A DNA stretch of 37,872 nt, from positions 1-37,872 of the forward strand of contig CAZVUD010000014.1 of assembly GCA_964629615.1 (NCBI GenBank). The letters run 5' to 3'. Shown here in pieces: positions 7,199 to 15,677 of this stretch. The stretch is from SVTX01 sp964629615. GTDB lineage: Bacteria; Bacillota; Clostridia; Oscillospirales; CAG-272. Position 1 is the stretch's first letter. Every line of letters begins with the position of its first letter. The notes under the pieces are model-generated. The model saw only the letters and a program-made list of their open reading frames with translations. It was not told the origin of the DNA and made no database searches. Position numbers and translations under genes: made by a program.

Positions 7199-8182
7199 AT
7201 GAATGAAAAAAACGGTAAGATAAAGATCCTTGCTGTCGTTGGATGTACGGCGAGCGGAAAGACTGCGCTGTCTGTCGAGCTTGCACGCAGGCTTGGAGGC
7301 GAGGTCATCTCCTGTGATTCCATGCAGATATACAGGGGCATGGATATAGGCACGGCAAAGGTAACTGCAGATGAGATGGGGGACGTAAGACATCATCTTA
7401 TCGATATTGCCGATCCTTCACAGAGCTATTCCTGCGCAGATTTTGTAAAAGATGCGACGGAGGCTGTGCGTGACATATCCGCGCGCGGCAAGCTGCCTGT
7501 ATTTTGCGGAGGAACGGGGCTTTACCTTGACAGATTTCTAAAGGGTGGAAATGACAGTGAGGCGGTCTGCGATCCTGATTACAGGCAAATGCTCTTTTCG
7601 ATATCCGAATCCGAGGGCGGCGTGGATGCTCTGTATAACATGCTCTTGCAAAAGGACCCCGAAAGTGCGGCAAATATACACAAAAACAATGTAAAAAGGG
7701 TAATACGCGCGCTTGAGATAATACAGGCTACGGGCATGAAAAAGAGCGACAGCGACAAAAAGAACAGCGATATGTCGCCAATATACGACAGCCTTGTGCT
7801 ATATCCCTATTACAATGACAGAAGCATCCTTTATTCGCGCATAGATGCGAGGGTGGACAGGATGATGAGCGATGGCTTGCTTGAAGAGACCGGGCGGCTG
7901 TACGATGATGGCGTGTTTGAGATATGTCCCACAGCCTCACAGGCGATAGGATATAAGGAGCTGATACCGTACATAAAGAGTGAAGAAAGCCTCATCGAAT
8001 GCACAGAGAAGCTCAAGAGCGCGACGCGCAGATATGCCAAAAGGCAGAACACGTGGTTTTCTAACCGCGATTATGTGACGAAAGTGCATATGGATGACGA
8101 AAACGGTATAAAAACATTTGAAGAGATTGTAAACATTTGTGAAAAACTCTTTCGCGAAAAGTTTTTTTGTGATATAATATAA
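7199..8182 (+). CDS. miaA: tRNA dimethylallyltransferase MiaA
   Basis: 327 aa. It transfers a dimethylallyl group from DMAPP to N6 of A37 in tRNAs that read codons starting with U. The P-loop GCTASGKT is at 15-22, the substrate motif DSMQIYRGMDIGTAK begins at D40, and GGTGLY, the VKRVIRALEI helix and the C-terminal RYAKRQNTWF motif are all present. Length is normal. The start is ATG 7199, about 10 nt after GGCGGAGG. It heads a long plus-strand run that continues into the division cluster, although a terminator-like hairpin and a new promoter overlap its last codons. Confidence 0.96.
   Translation: MNEKNGKIKILAVVGCTASGKTALSVELARRLGGEVISCDSMQIYRGMDIGTAKVTADEMGDVRHHLIDIADPSQSYSCADFVKDATEAVRDISARGKLPVFCGGTGLYLDRFLKGGNDSEAVCDPDYRQMLFSISESEGGVDALYNMLLQKDPESAANIHKNNVKRVIRALEIIQATGMKKSDSDKKNSDMSPIYDSLVLYPYYNDRSILYSRIDARVDRMMSDGLLEETGRLYDDGVFEICPTASQAIGYKELIPYIKSEESLIECTEKLKSATRRYAKRQNTWFSNRDYVTKVHMDDENGIKTFEEIVNICEKLFREKFFCDII
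8142..8168 (+). terminator. Terminator-like hairpin inside the 3' end of miaA
   Basis: AAAAACT pairs with AGTTTTT and TTT with AAA around CGCG, with one bulged C, followed by a seven-T run. It lies within the last 13 codons of miaA, so any termination would happen before the stop codon is transcribed. Confidence 0.5.
8170..8178 (+). promoter_or_regulatory. Extended -10 promoter for the HlyD-like gene
   Basis: TGATATAAT forms a TGnTATAAT extended -10 at the very end of miaA. The matching -35 position (TTTCGC) is poor, as is common for extended -10 promoters. Confidence 0.5.
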
Positions 8183-8244
8183 TGTAAATCTTTTATCTGC
8201 GAGCTTTTTGCGGATGTATACTTATTCTGTTTGCGGAGAAATAA

Positions 8245-9627
8245 ATGGTAGAGGTAAAAAAATTAAAGATAAAAAAGCTGATAAATGCCGCCACTGTCTT
8301 CTTCGTTGTTTTGCTTGCGATATATCTTGCTTTCCAGCTTTTCGGCGGAAGCGGCAGAAATATCACGACTGTAAGGACGCAAAATATAACCGATAACTAC
8401 TATGTCACTCTTGAGGGATATGTAGTGCGTGATGAGAAGATCATTACAGCCGATGACGGCTGTGTTGCAGACCTTCTTGTTTCAAACGGTGACAGAGTCG
8501 GCAGAGATAAGGCATATATGGAGATCTATCCTACAGGTCTTGGTGAGAGCGAGCTTAAGATGGTACAAAATGAGCTTAACAGTCTTTCATACAGGATAGA
8601 TATGCTTGAAGACAGCGTACTTAAAAAATATACGGTATCAGATCTTGACAGTATAAATAACAGGCTGGAGTCGGCATATTCTTCCATGCTCGGCAGTATA
8701 TCAAAGGGGGATTACGCCGCCGCGGATATTAGCCGCGATGATATGCTCGGAGCCTTGAACGATCACGGATATGTAACAGGCAGATATGATGTTACAAATG
8801 ACAGCATTTCTTCCCTTAAGGCAGAAAAGCAAAAGCTGCTTTCGTCTGTCGCGTCGGGTACATCCACTACACTTAAGGCGCAGGAAAGCTGTTATGTATA
8901 TACCGATACGGACGGATATGAAAATGTCTTCGATCACTCAAATGTAAAGGATCTTGACTATGCGTCATTTTCTGATATACTTTCGGGTGCGAGCGTGGAG
9001 TCATACGATCACGCGGTGGCAAGGGTGATAAGCAGCAGTGAATGGTACTTCATCCTCGGCATAAGCAGATCACAGCTCAAGTATTTTGAAGAAGGAAGCA
9101 CATATGAGCTCTTGTTTGAAAATGACGGAAACAAGAGCGTTAAGATGACTGCATGCAGAATAGCACAGCCAAGTGCGGGATCGAGCAAGGGATTTATCGT
9201 GTTCTCCAGCCGTGATATTGCCATCGGAGCTGAGATATCGAGATATACCTCGGCACGTGTGAATGTCGGAAGCGTCAGCGGATACAGAGTTCCCGAGGAT
9301 GCGGTAACACAGATAGATCACGACGGTGACGGAATATACGACTTTGTCGGAGTATATGTGCTCAGCGGAAACCGTGCTGAATTCCGCAGGATACAGGAGA
9401 TAGGCTCGGGTGCGGGATATGTCATAGTAAAGACGCAGGAAAGATATGAGTCCGATCTTGAAAATAAGAAGTCGGAGGATGAGAGCGGTACAGGCACCGA
9501 TACGGAAAAGGTCACGGAGAGTGAGTCATACATATCGGACGAGGATCTGTTCCCGTATCTTTCACAAAATGAGCTTATAATACTTTCGGGAGGCGGAAGC
9601 CTTTACGACGGCAAGATATTTAATTAA
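8245..9627 (+). CDS. HlyD-like membrane-anchored adaptor of the ylm division cluster
   Basis: 460 aa. A cytoplasmic basic N-terminus and one helix (about 14-33) are followed by a lipoyl/barrel-sandwich-like stretch near 55-95 (EGYVVRDEKIITADDG...) and helical segments around 105-215, then a second barrel part near 330-390 (VPEDAVTQIDHDGDGIYDFVGVYVL) typical of HlyD/RND adaptor proteins. The C-terminus is acidic. No transporter partner is adjacent. HlyD-like proteins recur just before yggS-sepF in Clostridia, so a role in the division or envelope apparatus is inferred rather than export. The ATG at 8245 follows GGAGAA by 4 nt. It is co-transcribed with yggS (17-nt gap). Confidence 0.75.
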   Translation: MVEVKKLKIKKLINAATVFFVVLLAIYLAFQLFGGSGRNITTVRTQNITDNYYVTLEGYVVRDEKIITADDGCVADLLVSNGDRVGRDKAYMEIYPTGLGESELKMVQNELNSLSYRIDMLEDSVLKKYTVSDLDSINNRLESAYSSMLGSISKGDYAAADISRDDMLGALNDHGYVTGRYDVTNDSISSLKAEKQKLLSSVASGTSTTLKAQESCYVYTDTDGYENVFDHSNVKDLDYASFSDILSGASVESYDHAVARVISSSEWYFILGISRSQLKYFEEGSTYELLFENDGNKSVKMTACRIAQPSAGSSKGFIVFSSRDIAIGAEISRYTSARVNVGSVSGYRVPEDAVTQIDHDGDGIYDFVGVYVLSGNRAEFRRIQEIGSGAGYVIVKTQERYESDLENKKSEDESGTGTDTEKVTESESYISDEDLFPYLSQNELIILSGGGSLYDGKIFN

Positions 9628-9644
9628 GAAAAGAGGTCACTTTC

Positions 9645-10349
9645 TTGGACTTTTCTTACATCGACAAAAATATTGAAACAATACGTAATAATATAAGGCG
9701 CGCCGCCGCCTCATGCGGCAGAGATGAGAGCGAGATAACCTTGCTTGCGGCAACAAAATATGCAGATGCGCAAATGATAGATCATATACATAAGCACCTC
9801 GGTGTCACATGTATAGGAGAAAACAGAGTGGGGCATCTTAAGGAGCATATCGAGAGCATCGACCGCAATGGGTTGGATATACATTTCATAGGCTCGCTCC
9901 AGACCAACAAGGTAAAGTATATTATAGATAAGGTATCTCTCATACATTCGGTGGATTCGCTCAGGCTTGCGCAGGAGATAGACAGGTGTGCGGCAAAGCA
10001 CGGCATTGTGTCAAATGTGCTTATCGAGGTGAATTCGGGCATGGAGGAGAGTAAGGGCGGAGCTATGCCGTGTGATGTAAAGGAGCTTTACACACAGGTA
10101 TCGGCGCTCCAAAACATCCGCGTGTGCGGATTTATGACAATGGCGCCCAAAGGGTGCACGCAAGACGAGTATCGCAGATACTTTGGCGATACTAAGAGCC
10201 TTTGTGACAGCATCTGGTATGCCGATGCGCGCAACACAGAAAAGCCGCGCTATTCCATGGGTATGTCAGACAGCTACGAGGTGGCTATAGAATGCGGAGC
10301 GGATATCGTGAGGCTTGGCGGAGCGATATTTGCCGCACCGAATACATGA
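9645..10349 (+). CDS. YggS/YlmE-family pyridoxal phosphate homeostasis protein
   Basis: 234 aa, a single TIM-barrel domain of the alanine-racemase N-terminal fold. The PLP lysine is K38 in LLAATKYA. The HFIGSLQTNK motif, IEVN, GFMTMAP and the phosphate-binding end SMGMSDSYEVAI...VRLGGAIF are intact. Members bind PLP and keep vitamin B6 and amino-acid pools balanced without a known catalytic turnover. Translation starts at TTG 9645, preceded by an AGAGGT ribosome site; the next in-frame ATG (codon 43) would delete the PLP lysine. The final motif reads GAIFA where most relatives have GxxIFG. Confidence 0.93.
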   Translation: MDFSYIDKNIETIRNNIRRAAASCGRDESEITLLAATKYADAQMIDHIHKHLGVTCIGENRVGHLKEHIESIDRNGLDIHFIGSLQTNKVKYIIDKVSLIHSVDSLRLAQEIDRCAAKHGIVSNVLIEVNSGMEESKGGAMPCDVKELYTQVSALQNIRVCGFMTMAPKGCTQDEYRRYFGDTKSLCDSIWYADARNTEKPRYSMGMSDSYEVAIECGADIVRLGGAIFAAPNT

Positions 10350-10422
10350 TCGGTTTAAAATTTAAGAAACATATATGCCGAAATATCGGCAAGATAGGCA
10401 AGAGAAGGGATGGATTTTTGAA

Positions 10423-10929
10423 ATGAATAAGATCACTAAGCTTTGGTTGTTCGGAAAAAACAATGAGCCTGCAGAGGATATAGATACGGAATACGATCCT
10501 ATCTATTACGGTGAAAGACCTGCGTCTGAAAGCAGTGACGAGGAAGCATATGACGGATATACCCCCGAGGAGATATCCGAGGTCAAGGTGATAAGTGAGC
10601 AGGAGCCTGAGCCCGAGCCGGAGGAGGAGCCGCTTTATAAGGTAGTGTTCTCTCCTGAATCGTGCCAGGACAGCTATGATATAGTTGAATGCTTCAAGAT
10701 GGGCAGAGTAGTTATAATAAATGCCGAGGATCTTCCCCGTGAAGAGTTCTTCCGCATGTTTGACTATGTAATGGGTGCAGTACATGCTCTTGACGGTGAG
10801 CTCCAGAAGATCACAAAGACACTTGTTGTTTTGTGGCCTTACGGTGTTGACACAGAGCTTGACATCGAAAGCATAGAGGATGCGCCTGCTTTGGATGAAG
10901 CTGATGAGGATAGCGACGGGGAAGAATGA
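10423..10929 (+). CDS. sepF: Cell division protein SepF
   Basis: 168 aa. An N-terminal amphipathic membrane-binding segment (MNKITKLWLFGKN), an acidic Pro/Glu-rich linker (about 15-75), and the conserved SepF core (about 77-145: VVFSPESCQDSYDIVECFKMGRVVIIN and FDYVMGAVHALDG). SepF polymerises into rings and tethers FtsZ to the membrane. I prefer ATG 10423, 12 nt after AAGGGATGG, over the in-frame ATG at 10375, because the membrane helix should be at the extreme N-terminus. The C-terminal tail is strongly acidic. It lies between yggS and yggT in the classical order. Confidence 0.95.
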   Translation: MNKITKLWLFGKNNEPAEDIDTEYDPIYYGERPASESSDEEAYDGYTPEEISEVKVISEQEPEPEPEEEPLYKVVFSPESCQDSYDIVECFKMGRVVIINAEDLPREEFFRMFDYVMGAVHALDGELQKITKTLVVLWPYGVDTELDIESIEDAPALDEADEDSDGEE

Positions 10930-10985
10930 TCTCTGAAATGAGGATCATTCTGTGACGATGTCCATAAAATGAGGAGGTCATAAAT

Positions 10986-11267
10986 TTGCCCGAGCCTATA
11001 TATATTATAATAAATTTTGCACTTCTTCTCGTTAAGACGATCTCAATGTGCATGTGCGTGAGAGCCTTGCTTTCCTGGTTTGAATTAAATCCCGAGAACA
11101 AGCTCGTAAAGCTTTTGTATGCCATGACAGAGCCTGCAGTATCCCCTGTCAGGACGCTGTTTTACAAGAAGAATTGGTTTCAGGATACTCCGATAGATAT
11201 GTCGTTTACCGCGACCTTCTTCATCATATACCTTATCGAGATATTTATGGAGATGTTTCTTGCATGA
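10986..11267 (+). CDS. YggT/YlmG-family membrane protein
   Basis: 93 aa with two membrane helices (about 5-28 and 72-92) joined by the conserved loop: the SWFELNPEN segment and a TEPAVSPVR motif typical of YggT. Family members lie in the division cluster of Gram-positives and are linked to envelope and nucleoid organisation; the mechanism is not settled. Translation starts at TTG 10986, 8 nt after a strong GGAGG (10973-10977). Its stop overlaps the ylmH start (ATGA), so the two are translationally coupled. Confidence 0.9.
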   Translation: MPEPIYIIINFALLLVKTISMCMCVRALLSWFELNPENKLVKLLYAMTEPAVSPVRTLFYKKNWFQDTPIDMSFTATFFIIYLIEIFMEMFLA

Positions 11268-12076
11268 ATGACTATTCACAATTGCCGGAGTATCGCGAGC
11301 TGCGCTCAAGAATAGACGATCTCATAGGCGCGTCTGAGCGCGGAGAATTGCAGATAAGCAGTTTTTTGACGCCTATGCAGATAACCTTCGCCAAGGATAT
11401 ACTTAAATGGCGCGGAGTCCTTAAAAGAAGCCTCTTTTGCGGAGGATACAGCACCTGCGAAAGGGCAAGGCTCATTATAATGCCTCCCTTTGTCGAGGGG
11501 CAGGACGGCAGCGCCGATGAGATCTGCGATATGTTCTTTCCCGATGAATACAGGCTTGCAGTGAAAGGCTTGAAGATACAGGGAAGCGGATACAGATCCC
11601 TTACCCACAAGGATCACCTCGGCAGTATACTTGCGCTCGGACTTGAGCGCGATGCCATTGGCGATATAGTCATCACGGATGAGTTTTCGGCGGTGGTATT
11701 CTGCTCGGATAAGATATTTCAGTTCCTTAATGCTTATCTTGAACGGGTCGCAAATGACAAGGTCACGCTGTCGGAATGCTTTCCCGGGGATGACTTTGAC
11801 GCAAGCAGACATTACTTAAGGATAAACGACACGGTGGCATCCTGCAGATTTGATTCTGTCGTATCAGCTCTTTGCAAAATATCGCGCGAGAAGGCGCAGA
11901 CAGCAATAAAGAGCGGTATTTGCACGCTTGATTATATCACCGAGTGTGAGTGCGATGCCTGTGTTTTGGAGGGCGCTGTGATAAGCGTTAGAGGATACGG
12001 AAAATATATATTGCGAGATCTTAAGGATCAGACCAAAAAGGGAAGGATAAGACTTGTCGCTGACAAGTATGTCTGA
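11264..12076 (+). CDS. ylmH: YlmH-type S4-domain RNA-binding protein
   Basis: 270 aa. The N-terminal two thirds is the YlmH domain, with TPMQITFAKDIL and an ERARLIIMPPF-like stretch; the C-terminal S4 domain (about 190-245) starts at CRFDSVVSALCKISREKAQTAI. Homologues bind ribosomal or tRNA-containing 50S subunits and act in ribosome rescue; a division role was inferred earlier from the gene neighbourhood. The start at ATG 11264 overlaps the yggT stop by 4 nt; an upstream in-frame ATG at 11174 would lie deep inside yggT. The gene that usually follows, divIVA, is absent: ileS comes next after 65 nt. Confidence 0.92.
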   Translation: MNDYSQLPEYRELRSRIDDLIGASERGELQISSFLTPMQITFAKDILKWRGVLKRSLFCGGYSTCERARLIIMPPFVEGQDGSADEICDMFFPDEYRLAVKGLKIQGSGYRSLTHKDHLGSILALGLERDAIGDIVITDEFSAVVFCSDKIFQFLNAYLERVANDKVTLSECFPGDDFDASRHYLRINDTVASCRFDSVVSALCKISREKAQTAIKSGICTLDYITECECDACVLEGAVISVRGYGKYILRDLKDQTKKGRIRLVADKYV

Positions 12077-12141
12077 CTTAAAGCTTTGCCGCTGTGCGGC
12101 GTTAATTTGAAAATCATCTCTATTTCTAAGGAGTAAAGAAT

Positions 12142-14934
12142 ATGCCAAAGGACTATACAAGTACATTAAATTTGCCAAAAACAGCCTTTTCCATGAAGGC
12201 AAATCTTCCGCAAAGAGAGCCCGAGACCATAAAGTATTGGAGGGACATCGACCTTTACGGTGAGATGAGAAAGACCCGTGAGGGCTGCCCTGATTTTGTT
12301 TTCCATGACGGACCTCCCTTCTCAAACGGAAATATCCACATGGGCACTGCGATGAATAAGATACTTAAGGACTTTATAGTAAAGCAGAAGTCTATGTCGG
12401 GATACAAGGTGAGCTATATTCCCGGTTGGGATAATCACGGTATGCCCATAGAATCGGCTATCATAAAGAAAAACAAGCTTAACAGAAAGAGCATGTCGAT
12501 CTCCGAGTTCAGATCTGCCTGCAAGAATTTCGCACAGGATTTCGTAAATATCCAGAGAGAGCAGTTCAAGCGTCTTGAGGTCATTGCTGATTGGGATTCA
12601 CCCTATACTACCATGTCACCCGATTTTGAGGCTGTCGAGGTAAAGGTGTTCGGCGAGATGTTCAAAAAGGGATATATATACAAGGGTCTCAAGCCTGTGT
12701 ATTGGTGCCCTAAGGATGAGACTGCATTGGCTGAGGCTGAGATCGAATACAGCACAGATAAGTGCACGTCCATATTTGTAAAGTTTGCTCTTGTAAATGA
12801 CGCAGGCAAGCTTGCTGATATCTGCGACAAAAATAATACCTATTTCGTTATCTGGACCACTACTACATGGACTCTCCCCGGCAACCTTGCAATTGCACTC
12901 AATCCCGATGAGAATTATGCTGTTGTAAAGGCGGATAACGGTGAGAACTATATCGTAGCAGAGGCTCTCGCAGAAAAGACCATGAAGGCAGGAAATATCG
13001 AGAATTACGAGATCATTGCCTCCATGCGCGGATCTGAATTTGAATACATGACGGCAAAGCATCCCTTCCTTGACAGGGAGAGCATAGTTGTTAATGCCGA
13101 TTACGTAACTATGGACAGCGGTACGGGATGCGTTCATACAGCACCCGGATTTGGTGCAGACGACTACCAGACCTGCCGCAGATACAACATAGATATCATC
13201 GTTCCCGTTGATGACAGAGGCTATCAGACAGAAGAAGCAGGCAAGTTTGCGGGAATGTATTATGCTGATTCAAACGAAGCTATCCTTCAGGATATGAAGG
13301 AGAGCGGCGCACTCTTTGCATCTGAAGAGATAGAGCATGAGTATCCTCACTGCTGGAGATGTAAATCTCCCATCATATTCAGAGCAACTCCCCAGTGGTT
13401 CTGCTCTGTAGAAGCATTCAAGGATCTTGCCGTTGAGGCGTGCAAGGATGTTAATTGGTTGCCTCAGTGGGGCGGCGAGAGAATGGAGCAGATGATAAGA
13501 GAAAGAGCCGATTGGTGCATCTCCCGTCAAAGACATTGGGGACTTCCCATTCCCGTGTTCTACTGTGACGATTGCAAGCAGCCCATATGCACAGATGAAA
13601 CTGTAGAGGCTGTTTCAAAGCTCTTTTCAGAGAGCGGATCAAACGCTTGGTTCGACCTTGATGCAAAGGATATATTGCCCGAGGGATTTGTATGTCCTCA
13701 TTGCTCTGCATCTCATTCCTTCTCAAAGGAAACAAATACGCTTGACGGATGGTTCGATTCCGGCTCTTCACACTTTGTTGTGCTTGGCGACGGCGTTTCG
13801 GATATATATCTTGAGGGCGGCGACCAGTACAGAGGCTGGTTCCAGTCATCATTGCTTACCATGGTAGGCGCAACAGGCAAGGCGACAGCACCCTACAAGA
13901 ACGTTCTTACGCACGGCTGGGTAGTTGACGGTGAGGGAAAGGCTATGCATAAATCTCTCGGAAATTCCATAAGCCCTGATGATGTAGTTAAAAAGTACGG
14001 AGCCGATCTTGTAAGACTCTGGGCGGCTGCGGCTGACTATCATGCTGACGTACGTTGCTCTGACAATATCTTCAAGCAGCTTTCCGAATCCTACAGAAAG
14101 ATAAGAAATACTGCGCGTATAATCATGGCTAACCTCGGAGATTTCGATCCCGATAATGACATGGTGGAATACGACAGCATGCTTGAGATAGACAAGTGGA
14201 TACTTTCCGAAACCAATGAGCTTGTAAAGACATGTCTTGAGGCTTATAACGAATATGAGTTCCACATAGTTTATCATGCAATAAACAAGTTCTGCACGAT
14301 AGAGCTTTCAAAGCTTTATATAGACATGACAAAGGACAGGCTCTATGTTGAAAAGGCAGATTCTGTATCCCGCAGAAGCGGACAGAGCGCAATGTACCGC
14401 GTGCTTTCGATAGTAACTCGTCTTTTGGCTCCCATCATTTCCTTCACAGCAGAGGAGATATGGCAGAGCATGCCGCATCTTGCAGGCGATGAGCTTAAGA
14501 GCGTTATACTCAACGATATGCCTGTATATGATACAGCACTTGCAGATAAGAGTGCAGATATGCGCAAGAAGTGGGATGATATGCTTGCTTTGCGTGACGA
14601 TGTTATGAAGGCGCTTGAGCTTGCAAGAGCTGACAAGATGATAGGAAAGTCACTTGATGCAAAGGTAACGGTATATACAGAGGACGAAAATATATATAAG
14701 CTCTTGTCTGATTTTGGCGGCGAGCTTACGACAGTGTATATCACATCCGGCGCTGAAGTAGTGCTTGGTAAAGCACCCGAGGGCGCATTCAGCGAAACGG
14801 CTACGGGCATAGCAGTTTCCGTATCCTGTGCAGACGGACACAAGTGTGACCGCTGCTGGTCATATTCGACAGAGGGCGTATATGACGACGAGGGCGGATT
14901 TGTCTGCGAAAGATGCAGAAAAATACTTGAATGA
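12142..14934 (+). CDS. ileS: Isoleucyl-tRNA synthetase
   Basis: 930 aa, class I synthetase charging tRNA-Ile. The HIGH-type signature is NGNIHMG near residues 62-68. The editing (CP1) domain shows the TTTTWTLPGN motif. The KMSKS loop appears as AMHKS, with SLGNSISPDD following. The C-terminal zinc site is CDRC...CERC at the extreme end. Length is standard for the bacterial type with the C-terminal zinc ribbon. The ATG at 12142 has AAGGAG at 12128-12133. The 65-nt gap from ylmH is too short for a T-box leader, so tRNA-sensing control at this point can be excluded. Only a weak GCCGC/GCGGC hairpin (12088-12100) lies there. Confidence 0.98.
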   Translation: MPKDYTSTLNLPKTAFSMKANLPQREPETIKYWRDIDLYGEMRKTREGCPDFVFHDGPPFSNGNIHMGTAMNKILKDFIVKQKSMSGYKVSYIPGWDNHGMPIESAIIKKNKLNRKSMSISEFRSACKNFAQDFVNIQREQFKRLEVIADWDSPYTTMSPDFEAVEVKVFGEMFKKGYIYKGLKPVYWCPKDETALAEAEIEYSTDKCTSIFVKFALVNDAGKLADICDKNNTYFVIWTTTTWTLPGNLAIALNPDENYAVVKADNGENYIVAEALAEKTMKAGNIENYEIIASMRGSEFEYMTAKHPFLDRESIVVNADYVTMDSGTGCVHTAPGFGADDYQTCRRYNIDIIVPVDDRGYQTEEAGKFAGMYYADSNEAILQDMKESGALFASEEIEHEYPHCWRCKSPIIFRATPQWFCSVEAFKDLAVEACKDVNWLPQWGGERMEQMIRERADWCISRQRHWGLPIPVFYCDDCKQPICTDETVEAVSKLFSESGSNAWFDLDAKDILPEGFVCPHCSASHSFSKETNTLDGWFDSGSSHFVVLGDGVSDIYLEGGDQYRGWFQSSLLTMVGATGKATAPYKNVLTHGWVVDGEGKAMHKSLGNSISPDDVVKKYGADLVRLWAAAADYHADVRCSDNIFKQLSESYRKIRNTARIIMANLGDFDPDNDMVEYDSMLEIDKWILSETNELVKTCLEAYNEYEFHIVYHAINKFCTIELSKLYIDMTKDRLYVEKADSVSRRSGQSAMYRVLSIVTRLLAPIISFTAEEIWQSMPHLAGDELKSVILNDMPVYDTALADKSADMRKKWDDMLALRDDVMKALELARADKMIGKSLDAKVTVYTEDENIYKLLSDFGGELTTVYITSGAEVVLGKAPEGAFSETATGIAVSVSCADGHKCDRCWSYSTEGVYDDEGGFVCERCRKILE

Positions 14935-14943
14935 TCATAAATC

Positions 14944-14985
14944 GGGGGAAGATGCTCTTTTGAAAAATATGAGTGCGCTTCCCCC
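14944..14985 (+). other. Stem-loop between ileS and lspA
   Basis: GGGGGAAG (14944-14951) pairs perfectly with CTTCCCCC (14978-14985), and GCTC with GAGT inside. No T-run follows, so it is not a normal intrinsic terminator. It could be an mRNA-processing or stability structure that separates ileS from lspA. Confidence 0.5.
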
Positions 14986-15017
14986 AAAATACCGTTTATA
15001 TGTAAAGGAATTTTGAT

Positions 15018-15677
15018 ATGTTGCTTATAACAGTATCCATGCTTATCATGGTCGGAATAATATTGTTAGACCAGATAAGTAAATACGCAGTAGTCGCAAA
15101 TATCGCGCTCGGCGAGTCGGTAGATGTGATAAGGGGCGTGTTCAGATTTACTTATATAAGAAATGAGGGCGCGGCATTCGGTATGCTTGACGATGCAAGA
15201 TGGGTGTTTCTTCTCCTTTCTACGTTGGCAATAGTCGGCGTTCTCGTATATATGTTCGTAAAAAAGCCTACATCGCGCATGCTCTGCATCTCGCTTGCCT
15301 TTATAGTGGGTGGCGGTGTCGGAAATATGATAGACAGAATAAAGCTCGGATATGTAATAGATTTCCTTGATTTTTGCGCGTTTCCTAAGCTTTGGATGTG
15401 GACCTTCAATGTTGCGGATGCGTTTGTCGTAGTCGGAGCATTTATGCTGATCGTTTGGATGATCATTGATATGGTCGGTGAATATAAAAGAGAAAAAAGC
15501 GGTGCTGACAGTTCTGCAAATGATACCGAATGTGCAGGCGATGTCGATACTGATGTTAATACCGATGTCGATGCCGATATGGATTGTGGTATCTCGGACG
15601 ATGCTGATAAAGCAGACGTATCGGATGAAGTAAAAGATCAAGACGGCGCAGACAACTGCGGAGATGGAAATGAATAA
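15018..15677 (+). CDS. lspA: Lipoprotein signal peptidase (signal peptidase II) with acidic tail
   Basis: 219 aa. Four membrane helices and the aspartyl-protease residues D106 (GNMIDRI) and D134 (FNVADAF); the RNEGAAFG motif is at 48-55. It cleaves prolipoproteins before the lipidated Cys. LspA is normally about 150-170 aa. Here residues 161-219 form an extra cytoplasmic tail very rich in Asp (repeats of the D-V/A-D type, coded by imperfect 12-bp repeats near 15541-15590). The ATG at 15018 follows AAGGA by about 10 nt. The gene overlaps the start of the pseudouridine synthase gene. Confidence 0.95.
   Translation: MLLITVSMLIMVGIILLDQISKYAVVANIALGESVDVIRGVFRFTYIRNEGAAFGMLDDARWVFLLLSTLAIVGVLVYMFVKKPTSRMLCISLAFIVGGGVGNMIDRIKLGYVIDFLDFCAFPKLWMWTFNVADAFVVVGAFMLIVWMIIDMVGEYKREKSGADSSANDTECAGDVDTDVNTDVDADMDCGISDDADKADVSDEVKDQDGADNCGDGNE

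Noticed and set aside
12088..12100. GCCGC/GCGGC hairpin before ileS as a terminator
   Set aside because: Stem of only 5 bp and no T tail; ileS has a good ribosome site and is most likely read through from ylmH.
14828..15016. A 62-codon frame crossing the end of ileS and the gap to lspA
   Set aside because: It is an out-of-frame shadow of ileS, without a ribosome site, and cuts through the stem-loop.
14935..15017. T-box or other riboswitch before lspA
   Set aside because: The 83-nt gap lacks the T-box motif and is too short; only one stem-loop is present.
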